Shown one piece after another: positions 32,540 through 38,983 of a stretch of DNA of 38,983 nucleotides; the stretch's first letter is position 1; the number at the start of each line of letters is the position of its first letter. Source of the stretch: Mangrovihabitans endophyticus (GTDB lineage: Bacteria; Actinomycetota; Actinomycetes; Mycobacteriales; Micromonosporaceae). The notes beneath the pieces were generated by a model. The model did no database searches. It was not told the DNA's origin and was given only the letters and a program-made list of their open reading frames with translations. The translations under genes and the position numbers were made by a program. Location of the stretch: assembly GCF_014646155.1 (NCBI RefSeq), contig NZ_BMMX01000048.1:1-38983 (forward strand), read 5' to 3'.

Positions 32540-35500
32540 ATGCGTTTCATGATGTCGAAACGTCGGTGGACCGCCGGGATCACCGCCGCCCTCACCGCCC
32601 TCCTGCCGTTCGGCGCGCCCGCCCACGCCGCCGGCCCTCCCACCCACCACGGCGACCCGCACCAGGCCGCCCGCAGCGCCCCGACCTATCCGCCGGTTGG
32701 GCCCGCCACGCACTTCCTGGACCACGCCGCGCTGCTCGGCGACACCCCGGAACCGGGGTGGTACGAGGCGAACATCCCGTTCGTCGACCTGCCCGACGCG
32801 GACATCCAGAGCACGTACTACTACCGGTGGCGCACCTTCAAGGAGGCGCTGAAGTACACCGGCCCGGACGACGGCTGGATCGTCTCGGAGTTCCTCGGCC
32901 CGGTCGGCTACAGCGCGCCCCTCGGCGGCATCGACGCCGCCGCCGGACATCACCTGTACGAGGGCCGCTGGCTGCGTGACCGCCGGTACCTCGACGACTA
33001 TCTGGATTACTGGCTCACCGGCTCGGGATCCGGCGCGAAACCGGCCACCGACGGGCTCAACGACAACACCACCGACTGGGCCCATCAATACTCGTTCTGG
33101 GCGGTCGACGCCGCGGTGGCCCGCGCCGAGGTGACCGGCGACTGGGACTTCCTGCTCGACCGGCTGCCGCAGCTTCGCCGCCAGTACGAGTCGTGGAAGG
33201 ACACCAACTACGACGAGTCCACCGGGCTCTACTGGCAGACCCCGGTCTGGGACGCGATGGAGTTCACCGCGAGCTCGTACCAGAGCGACGACCCGTACCA
33301 CGGCGGCGACGGCTACCGTCCGACCATCAACGCCTACCAGTACGGCGACGCCCGCGCCCTGGCCCTGCTGTCCCACAAGGCCGGCGACCGCCGTGCCGCG
33401 GCCCGCTACGACAAGGAGGCCGACGACCTGCGCCGCGCCACCCAGAAGTACCTGTGGGACGACGACGGGGACTTCTTCAAGCACGTCATGCGCGACGGCA
33501 ACCCGTCCCACACTCCGATCGCCGACCGGGAGGAGATCGGATTCGTGCCGTGGTACTTCGACATGGCGCCCGCGTCCGACGCCTCCGCGTGGGCCCAGTT
33601 GACCGACCCGGACGGGTTCGCCGCGCCGTACGGGCCGACCACCACCGAACGGCGCAGCCCCTGGTTCATGCACGACGCGCTGGACGGCTGCTGCCGCTGG
33701 GACGGCCCGAGCTGGCCGTTCGCCACCAGCCAGACGCTGACCGCGCTGGCCAACCAGCTCATCGACTACCCGAAGCAGCCGTACGTGTCGGCCGACGACT
33801 ATGTGTCCCTGCTGCACGGATACGCGCTCACCCAGCGCAAGAACGGCCGGCCGTACGTCGCCGAGGCGCACCACCCCGACGAGGACCGCTGGATCTACGA
33901 CAGCCGCGGGCACAGCGAGGACTACAACCACTCCACGTTCACCGACAACGTGCTCTCCGGCCTGCTCGGCATCCGGGCGCAGGCGGGTGACTCGGTGGAA
34001 CTGGCCCCGCTGGTGCCGGCGAGCTGGGACCACTTCGCGGTGGAGAACCTGCCCTACCACGGCCACAACCTCACCGTCGTCTGGGACCGCGACGGCAGCA
34101 CGTACGCGCGGGGCAGCGGCCTGCGGGTGTGGATCGACGGACGGCTCCGGCTGCACCGGCCCGACCTGCGCACGACGACGGTCCGGGTGCCTCGTGCGCG
34201 GCCCGCGGTGGACCAGCCGGAACTGGTGGACGACGCCGCGAACGTGGACGGCACGGGCTACCCGGTGGCCACCGCGTCGTACACCTGGCACGCCGACTCG
34301 CCGATGGACGCCATCGACGGGCAGGACTTCCACCTGGACGTGCCGTCCACCCGGTGGACCAGTTACGGCTCGCCGAACCGCAGCGACTGGCTGCAGGTCG
34401 ACCTCGGCGCGGCCACCCCGGTCGCGGACGTGCGGGTGGTGTTCTACGACGACGGTGGCGGCGTGCGCGTCCCGCAGTCCTACACCCTGCAGTACGCCGA
34501 CGCGGACGGGCAGTGGGCGGACGTGCCCGGTCAGCGCCGGGAACCGGCCGGCCCGGTCGCCCGCGCGGTGAACCGGATCCTGGTCGACCCGCCGGTCACC
34601 ACCGACCGGCTGCGCCTGACGGCGACCCGCGACGACGGGGGAGCGGTCGGTGTCACCGCGTTCCAGGCATGGCGCCGGCCCGACCAAGGACTCCACGTCG
34701 CGTTCGCCTCGCTGACAGACGGCGCGGTGCCGGTGCACGCCGACGGCACCGCCACCGTGACCACCACACTCACCGCGACCGGGCGCGCCCGCCGGGTGCG
34801 GACGTCCCTGCAGGTGCCGCGGGGCTGGACCGCACCACCGGCCCGCACGATCGTCGCCCGTCCCGGACGGCCGGTGCGCACCACCTGGCGGGTGACCGCC
34901 CCGGACGGCGCCGACCTGTCCGCGCAGGCGCCGGTGCGGGTGCTCGCCGACGCCGGACGCGGCACCAGCGGCGCGGTCGCGCCGACCCGTTACCTCTTCG
35001 ACCCGGCCGACTTCGCCACCGTGTGGGACGACGACTTCGGCACCGACCGGCTGGACGGCTACCGGGTGAACCGCCCGGCCGCGGCCGAGCCGGCGCCGGA
35101 GTTCACCGTGCACGACGGCAGGCTGACGGCCGCCGCGGACAGCCGGGCGTTCGCGGTGCTCGCCGCGCCGGTGACCGGGCCGGCGTCGGGCACCGCGGTG
35201 ATCGCCGAGCCGGCCGCGTTCGCCGGGTCCGCCCCGGAGGACAGCCTGTTCCTGGGCCTGTCCGCAGGTTCCGGGGACTACGCGCTGGCCTGGTACAACA
35301 ACCACTTCGGCACATCCGGGGCGGACGTCGTGACCGGTGGCACGGGCCGGCCGGACGCCACCGGCGGCTGCTGTGCGAACGTGCGCTGGGCCGCCGGGGA
35401 CCGGTTCGCCGCGGTGCTGATGGACGGCAGCCTGTCCACCTGGCACGAGCACGACGGCCGGTGGCACCTGCTGCACACGGCCCCGGTGAGCGGGGCGGTG

Positions 35501-35599
35501 GACACGGCCACCCTGGAGTCGTGGAATCCCGCGGTCGGGCTGCGCCTGGACGCCGGAGAGCTGTCGCTGAACCGCCTTACCGTGCTGACGCGGGGCTGA
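32540..35599 (+). CDS. Secreted glycoside hydrolase, MGH1-like (alpha/alpha)6 domain with discoidin domain
   Basis: The 1019-residue exported enzyme has a signal peptide (about 1-30, ending PAHA), a large (alpha/alpha)6-type catalytic region (about 40-520) like MGH1/GH63 enzymes, with WAHQYSFWAVDAAVARAEVTGDW, the acid-rich YWQTPVWDAMEFTASSYQSDD and RPTINAYQYGDARALA, and a discoidin/CBM32-like domain (about 545-690, WTSYGSPNRSDWLQVDLGA). A beta-sandwich NEW3-like module (about 700-800) and a C-terminal concanavalin-like module (about 820-1019) follow. It probably trims a plant or fungal polysaccharide; the specificity is unknown. I chose ATG 32540 (MRFMMSKRRW); ATG 32522 and 32549 are alternatives, and the ribosome site is poor. 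Confidence 0.85.
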   Translation: MRFMMSKRRWTAGITAALTALLPFGAPAHAAGPPTHHGDPHQAARSAPTYPPVGPATHFLDHAALLGDTPEPGWYEANIPFVDLPDADIQSTYYYRWRTFKEALKYTGPDDGWIVSEFLGPVGYSAPLGGIDAAAGHHLYEGRWLRDRRYLDDYLDYWLTGSGSGAKPATDGLNDNTTDWAHQYSFWAVDAAVARAEVTGDWDFLLDRLPQLRRQYESWKDTNYDESTGLYWQTPVWDAMEFTASSYQSDDPYHGGDGYRPTINAYQYGDARALALLSHKAGDRRAAARYDKEADDLRRATQKYLWDDDGDFFKHVMRDGNPSHTPIADREEIGFVPWYFDMAPASDASAWAQLTDPDGFAAPYGPTTTERRSPWFMHDALDGCCRWDGPSWPFATSQTLTALANQLIDYPKQPYVSADDYVSLLHGYALTQRKNGRPYVAEAHHPDEDRWIYDSRGHSEDYNHSTFTDNVLSGLLGIRAQAGDSVELAPLVPASWDHFAVENLPYHGHNLTVVWDRDGSTYARGSGLRVWIDGRLRLHRPDLRTTTVRVPRARPAVDQPELVDDAANVDGTGYPVATASYTWHADSPMDAIDGQDFHLDVPSTRWTSYGSPNRSDWLQVDLGAATPVADVRVVFYDDGGGVRVPQSYTLQYADADGQWADVPGQRREPAGPVARAVNRILVDPPVTTDRLRLTATRDDGGAVGVTAFQAWRRPDQGLHVAFASLTDGAVPVHADGTATVTTTLTATGRARRVRTSLQVPRGWTAPPARTIVARPGRPVRTTWRVTAPDGADLSAQAPVRVLADAGRGTSGAVAPTRYLFDPADFATVWDDDFGTDRLDGYRVNRPAAAEPAPEFTVHDGRLTAAADSRAFAVLAAPVTGPASGTAVIAEPAAFAGSAPEDSLFLGLSAGSGDYALAWYNNHFGTSGADVVTGGTGRPDATGGCCANVRWAAGDRFAAVLMDGSLSTWHEHDGRWHLLHTAPVSGAVDTATLESWNPAVGLRLDAGELSLNRLTVLTRG

Positions 35600-35601
35600 C
35601 C

Positions 35602-35637
35602 GGTGAGGGGCGCGGGCGTACGCCCGCGCCCCTCACC
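35602..35637. terminator. Bidirectional terminator, 36-bp perfect palindrome
   Basis: A perfect inverted repeat without loop, centred at 35619/35620, between two convergent genes. Its right arm contains the stop codon of the YciO-family gene (35633-35635). Confidence 0.9.
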
Positions 35638-36253
35638 CGAACCGCGACGGTTCGCCCGCGCCCTCGCGCACCACCTCCGCCGTCCCGTCCGAGAAGTCGA
35701 TCACCGTGGTCGGGTCCACGCCGCAGTCCCCGGCGTCCACCACCACGTCCACCGCATGGTCCAGCCGCTCCTTGATCTCCCAGCCCATCGTCATCGGCTC
35801 GGTGTCCCCCGGCATCAGCAGCGTGCTGGACAGCAGCGGCTCGCCGAGCGCCGCCAGAATCGCCTGCGCCACCGCGTGATCCGGGATGCGCACCCCCACC
35901 GTCTTCTTGCGCGGGTGCTGCAGCCGCCGGGGCACCTCGCGGGTGGCCGGCAGGATGAACGTGTACGGCCCCGGCGTCGCCGCCTTCAACGCGCGGAACA
36001 CCGCGTTGTTCACCTGAACGAGCTGTCCGAGCTGCGCGAAGTCACGGCACATCAGGGTGAAATGGTGATCCCCGCGCAGGCTCCGGAGATCCCGGATCCG
36101 GTCCAGGCCGTCCTTGTTGCCGATCCGGCAGCCCAGGGCGTAGCAGGAGTCGGTCGGGTACGCGATCAGCCCGTCCTCGCGCAGCAGGCCGGCGATCTGG
36201 CCGATCGCCCGCGGCTGCGGGTTATCCGGGTGCACATCCAGGTATCTCGCCAC
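35633..36253 (-). CDS. YciO/Sua5/YrdC-family protein (threonylcarbamoyl-AMP synthase-like)
   Basis: The 206-residue cytoplasmic protein binds nucleotide and double-stranded RNA in its family. It starts GTG 36253 (VARYLDVHPDNPQ, the conserved YciO N-terminus), with AYPTDSCYALGC, RIRDLRSLRGDHHFTLMC, PGPYTFILPA, and GVRIPDH then SSTLL. The pattern is YciO-like, a paralogue of TsaC/Sua5 whose role in tRNA t6A formation is not certain. The TTG at 36283 would overlap the CbiO gene and adds residues not seen in the family. It lies downstream of the ECF operon on the same strand, with a short gap of 10 nt, so could be cotranscribed with it. Confidence 0.9.
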   Translation of the reverse strand: MARYLDVHPDNPQPRAIGQIAGLLREDGLIAYPTDSCYALGCRIGNKDGLDRIRDLRSLRGDHHFTLMCRDFAQLGQLVQVNNAVFRALKAATPGPYTFILPATREVPRRLQHPRKKTVGVRIPDHAVAQAILAALGEPLLSSTLLMPGDTEPMTMGWEIKERLDHAVDVVVDAGDCGVDPTTVIDFSDGTAEVVREGAGEPSRFG

Positions 36254-36263
36254 GCCGGGAAGC

Positions 36264-37037
36264 CTACGACCGGGCCTGTCCAAGCTGCGCCGCGGCCACC
36301 ACCGGGTCGAAACCGAACGGCAGCTCCAGCCGGTGCCCGCGCATCAGCTCCGGGTCGCTCAGCAGATCCACGGTGGGACCGTCCGCCGCGATCCGCCCGC
36401 CGTCCAGGATCACCGACCGCGGGCACAGCTCCATCGCGTACGGCAGATCATGGGTGACCATCAGCAGGGTGACCGCAAGGCCGCGCAGAATCTCGGACAG
36501 CTCCCGGCGGCTGGCCGGGTCGAGGTTGGACGACGGCTCGTCCAGCACCAGGATCTCCGGCCGCATGGCCAGCACGGTGGCCACCGCGACCCGCCGGCGC
36601 TGACCGAACGACAGGTGTTGCGGCACCTGGTCGCGATGCGCCGACATGCCTACCGCGGCCAGTGCCTCATTCACCCGTTCGCGCAGCTCCGGTCCGCGTA
36701 CGCCCATGTTGGCCGGGCCGAACGCGACGTCCTCCGCGACGGTGGGCATGAAGAGCTGGTCGTCCGGGTCCTGGAAGACGATGCCGACCCGGCGGCGGAT
36801 CTCGGACACCGCGGGCCGGTCCGCCGGATCGACCCGCCGCCCGCCGATCTCGACCGATCCCGCGCCGCCGGACAGGATGCCATTGAGGTGCAACACCAGG
36901 GTGGTCTTTCCGGCCCCGTTCGGGCCGAGCAGGGCCACCCGCTCACCCGGTTCGACGCTCAAGTCGACGCCGTGCAGGGTCGCCGTGCCGTCCGGGTACG
37001 CGAAACGCAGCCCGGTGATCCGCAACGCCGGCGTCAT
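36264..37037 (-). CDS. cbiO: Cobalt/nickel ECF transporter ATPase
   Basis: The 257-residue cytoplasmic ATPase has Walker A GPNGAGKTT (38-46), the ECF-typical Q-loop FQDPDDQLF, signature LSFGQRRRVA, Walker B ILVLDEPSSNLDP and switch MVTHDLPYA. The start is ATG 37037, which overlaps the TGA of the CbiQ gene (ATGA). It energises the metal uptake complex with CbiM, the PDGLE protein and CbiQ encoded just upstream. Confidence 0.94.
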   Translation of the reverse strand: MTPALRITGLRFAYPDGTATLHGVDLSVEPGERVALLGPNGAGKTTLVLHLNGILSGGAGSVEIGGRRVDPADRPAVSEIRRRVGIVFQDPDDQLFMPTVAEDVAFGPANMGVRGPELRERVNEALAAVGMSAHRDQVPQHLSFGQRRRVAVATVLAMRPEILVLDEPSSNLDPASRRELSEILRGLAVTLLMVTHDLPYAMELCPRSVILDGGRIAADGPTVDLLSDPELMRGHRLELPFGFDPVVAAAQLGQARS

Positions 37038-37795
37038 GCGACCACCGCGGCCAGCGCGATGCCGGCGGCTGCCACCGGAAGCACGGCGCAGGCGGCCCAC
37101 TGCGCGCGGCTCGCGCCGCTCTGGTCGGGGGCGGGCATCCGCCCGGTGTACCCGCGCGACACCATCGCGAGGTACACCCGTTCGCCTCGCTCGTACGCGC
37201 GCAGGAACAACGCACCGATGCCCACCGCGAACGCCTTGACCTGCCAGAGGAAGCGCGGATCATACCCACGGGACAGGCGTGCCACCCGCATCCGGCGGGC
37301 GTCATCGGCGAGCACGTCGAGATAGCGCAGCATGAACGTGGCGATCTGGGTGAACACCTCCGGGCAGCGCAGCCGGTCCAGGCCCAGGAGCAGGTCGCGG
37401 GCGGTGGTGCTGGCGGCCAGCAGCAGCGAGGCGACGACGCCGAGGGTGCCCTTGGCCAGGATGTTCCATGCGCCCCACAGGCCGTCGACGGACAGGCTGA
37501 GGCCGAGCCACGTCACCCGCTCGCCGTGCCCGAGGAACGGCAGCGCCACGGCGAGCAGCACGAACGGCACCTCGATGGCGGCGCGCCGCAGGAGCCATAG
37601 CGCGGGCACCCGCGCGGCGGCGGTCAGCACGGCGAGCAGCACGGCGTACCCCGCGAACGCGGACACGTGCTCGCGCGGCGTGACCACGACGACGACGGTG
37701 AACAGCACGGTCGCGGCGATCTTGGCTTCCGGCTCGATCCGGTGCACCGGGCTGTCCCGCTCCAGGTGCAGCGGGTGAGCGTGACCGGCGCCCAT
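37034..37795 (-). CDS. cbiQ: Cobalt/nickel ECF transporter transmembrane (T) component
   Basis: The 253-residue integral membrane protein has about five hydrophobic segments and the two cytoplasmic Ala-Arg-Gly coupling motifs VARLSRGYD and LAMVSRGYTG that dock on the ATPases. It joins CbiO to the substrate-binding CbiM. The start ATG 37795 shares a base with the stop of the PDGLE gene (TGATG), and its stop overlaps the cbiO start, so all three are coupled. Confidence 0.94.
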   Translation of the reverse strand: MGAGHAHPLHLERDSPVHRIEPEAKIAATVLFTVVVVVTPREHVSAFAGYAVLLAVLTAAARVPALWLLRRAAIEVPFVLLAVALPFLGHGERVTWLGLSLSVDGLWGAWNILAKGTLGVVASLLLAASTTARDLLLGLDRLRCPEVFTQIATFMLRYLDVLADDARRMRVARLSRGYDPRFLWQVKAFAVGIGALFLRAYERGERVYLAMVSRGYTGRMPAPDQSGASRAQWAACAVLPVAAAGIALAAVVA

Positions 37796-38154
37796 CAGCG
37801 GTTCCCCGTCCCGGGGGTCTCCCGGTGGCCGCGCCGGCGCGCCAGCCAGAACACGCCGCCGCCGATCGCGAAGGTGACCAGCACGCCGGCCATCCCCGCC
37901 AGCCCGGTGGACAGCGGGCCGTCACCCAGGCCACGAATGCCGTACCCGGCCAGCGGACCATCCTCCAACTGATGCTGCTGCTCCTGCTGCGCCATGCACG
38001 TGCCACCGGTGATGTGGCCCGCGGCGTCGGTGGTGCACCCGCGCCGGGCGGTCGCGTCCAGCCCGTCCGGGCTGGACGAGGCGAACGCGCTGACCACGCC
38101 GGCCAGCACCAGCGCGACCAGCAGCCCGCCGACCAGGAAGAGCCGCTTGCTCAT
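37795..38154 (-). CDS. PDGLE-domain (CbiN-like) ECF transporter component
   Basis: The 119-residue membrane protein has an N-terminal membrane helix (LFLVGGLLVALVLAGVVSAFA), an extracytoplasmic SSSPDGLDATARRGC segment matching the PDGLE signature of CbiN/NikN-type proteins, and a second helix near the C-terminus (GLAGMAGVLVTFAIGGGVFWLA). Two cysteines (RRGCTTD, GGTCMA) in the outer loop could form a disulfide. CbiN-like proteins assist metal loading into CbiM. ATG 38154 overlaps the cbiM stop (ATGA). The longer frame upstream is not family-like. Confidence 0.88.
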   Translation of the reverse strand: MSKRLFLVGGLLVALVLAGVVSAFASSSPDGLDATARRGCTTDAAGHITGGTCMAQQEQQHQLEDGPLAGYGIRGLGDGPLSTGLAGMAGVLVTFAIGGGVFWLARRRGHRETPGTGNR

Positions 38155-38852
38155 GCCGCCGCACCCGCCCCCGCACCCGCCGTCGCGGCGGGCGTCATCG
38201 GCGTGCGGAGGCGACGCAGCGCGTACACCAGGTCCGGCCGCACCTTGGCCACGGTGGCGACCGTGGTGGCGCCGATCAGCCCCTCGCCGATGCCGATGAG
38301 CAGGTGCACGCCCGCCATGGTCAGCGAGATCGTGCCCAGGGACAGTTGCGTCGTGCCGCCGAGCCAATACTCCAGGACGAAGCCCTGCGAGGCCACGACC
38401 ACGCTCACCACCGAAGCGGCGAACACCGCCCCGGCCGTGCCGGCCGGGGTGCGGGGCAGCACCCGCAGCAGGCCGGCGATCGCCAGGTATCCCGCGGCGG
38501 TGCCGAGCAGCGCCATGTTGAAGACGTTCAGCCCCAGCGCGGTCAGCCCGCCGTCGGCGAACAGCAGGCACTGCACCACCAGCACGGTGGAGATGCAGAG
38601 CGCACCCACCCACGGACCGACGAGCGCCGCGGCGAGCGCCCCGCCGAGCACATGGCCGGAGACGCCGGGGAGCACCTGGAAGTTGAGCATCTGTACGGCG
38701 AAGATGAAGGCGGCGACCAGGCCGGCCATGGGCGCGAGCCGGTCATCCAGGTCGGCGCGCCCGCGCAGCACGCAGAAGGCGAGCGCACCGGCCGACACGG
38801 CGGCGAAGGCCAGCGACACCTGCCCGTTCACGATTCCATTGGCGATGTGCAT
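38151..38852 (-). CDS. cbiM: Cobalt/nickel ECF transporter substrate-binding (S) component
   Basis: The 233-residue integral membrane protein has about seven hydrophobic segments and binds the metal at its extracytoplasmic N-terminus. I chose ATG 38852 because it gives MHIANG, matching the MHI.DG start in which the amino end and His2 bind the metal. ATG 38867 adds five residues (MSAVA) and would bury that site, but the promoter predicts transcription starting almost exactly at that ATG, so a leaderless longer form is possible. Later conserved histidines are visible in LPGVSGHVLGG and AGVHLLIG. The usual PDG is ANG here, a noted variant. First gene of the four-gene transport operon; metal specificity (Co or Ni) is not decidable. 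Confidence 0.9.
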   Translation of the reverse strand: MHIANGIVNGQVSLAFAAVSAGALAFCVLRGRADLDDRLAPMAGLVAAFIFAVQMLNFQVLPGVSGHVLGGALAAALVGPWVGALCISTVLVVQCLLFADGGLTALGLNVFNMALLGTAAGYLAIAGLLRVLPRTPAGTAGAVFAASVVSVVVASQGFVLEYWLGGTTQLSLGTISLTMAGVHLLIGIGEGLIGATTVATVAKVRPDLVYALRRLRTPMTPAATAGAGAGAAA

Positions 38853-38873
38853 CGCTACCGCACTCATGTACGC

Positions 38874-38903
38874 AGCCTATTGGCTATTGCGAAGAAGTGG
38901 CAA
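38874..38903 (-). promoter_or_regulatory. Putative promoter of the cbiM operon
   Basis: On the minus strand TTGCCA (38898-38903), 18 nt, TAGGCT (38874-38879) is a good housekeeping promoter. Transcription would start about 7 nt on, at or near the ATG at 38867. No cobalamin riboswitch could fit in so short a leader, and none was seen upstream within the window. Confidence 0.55.
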
Positions 38904-38919
38904 CAAGAGCCCGCCCGCC

Positions 38920-38968
38920 CCCCCGCTGGCCCGCCGCGCCCCGCCCCCGCTGGCCCGCCGCGCCCCGC
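38920..38968. repeat. 24-bp tandem repeat at the window edge
   Basis: A GC-only unit plus one T (CCCCCGCTGGCCCGCCGCGC...) occurs twice with a 24-bp period, followed by CGCCCCGCGCC-type simple sequence to the end. No gene was seen in 38904-38983. Confidence 0.8.
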
Positions 38969-38983
38969 GCCCCGCGCCGCCGC

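Noticed and set aside
32270..35476. An open frame of 1068 codons antisense to the glycoside hydrolase
   Set aside because: Same compositional artefact; the plus-strand frame has a signal peptide and recognisable domains.
1..38983. CRISPR arrays, tRNA or rRNA genes, integrases, insertion sequences
   Set aside because: No regularly spaced repeat arrays, no RNA-gene signatures and no transposase or recombinase motifs were found on reading both strands.

Overview
The window is about 39 kb of very GC-rich DNA with actinomycete gene style: GTG starts, ATGA/TGATG stop-start overlaps, Tat-type lipoproteins, an Rpf-LysM cell-wall enzyme behind a c-di-AMP riboswitch, an ALF-repeat protein and a CebR-type operator. 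The gene set and the inverted-repeat elements built on GTCGATCTTGGA at the left edge suggest Micromonosporaceae (Actinoplanes-like). This is inference; no rRNA or other marker gene is present.

Layout. 1-408: low-complexity GC with two hairpin repeat elements. 409-2984: an LCP-family cell-wall ligase gene divergent from a polyprenyl-phosphate sugar transferase, a cell-envelope polysaccharide pair. 3003-7097 (minus): a complete, translationally coupled carbohydrate ABC importer (lipoprotein, two permeases, ATPase). 7193-8305 (minus): a secreted protein of unknown function whose upstream motif is shared with the ABC operon. 8425-9330 (minus): an APH-family kinase. 9484-11682: a secreted GH9 endoglucanase with a perfect 14-bp CebR box. 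11871-16483: a small secreted protein behind a CRP-like palindrome, then an 1180-residue ALF-repeat/coiled-coil protein whose only cysteines are six in its C-terminal domain, coupled to a small membrane protein. 16600-18055: two PAP2 phosphatases. 18401-21277: a large FAD/Fe-S D-2-hydroxyacid-type dehydrogenase.

21353-27926 is a nitrate/nitrite assimilation locus: NnaR (HemD-like domain plus winged helix), NasA, an unrecognised 115-residue protein, NirB and NirD. The last four genes are joined by gaps of 3 and 1 nt and a 4-nt overlap. 28333-29234 holds the c-di-AMP (ydaO-type) riboswitch and an Rpf-LysM protein. 29402-31324 is a secreted metzincin-type protease, convergent with an aldo/keto reductase across a 42-bp perfect palindrome. 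A 1019-residue secreted glycoside hydrolase (MGH1-like) diverges from the reductase and converges, across a 36-bp perfect palindrome, with a YciO/Sua5-family protein. The right end (36264-38852, minus) is a complete cobalt/nickel ECF importer, CbiM-PDGLE-CbiQ-CbiO, all coupled by overlaps.

The window reads as chromosomal, with a strong secreted and cell-wall component. No integrase, transposase, CRISPR array, tRNA or rRNA was seen. The most promising undescribed unit is the ALF-repeat protein with its coupled membrane partner. Next are the unknown protein inside the nas-nir operon and the regulatory motif shared by the ABC operon and its secreted neighbour.
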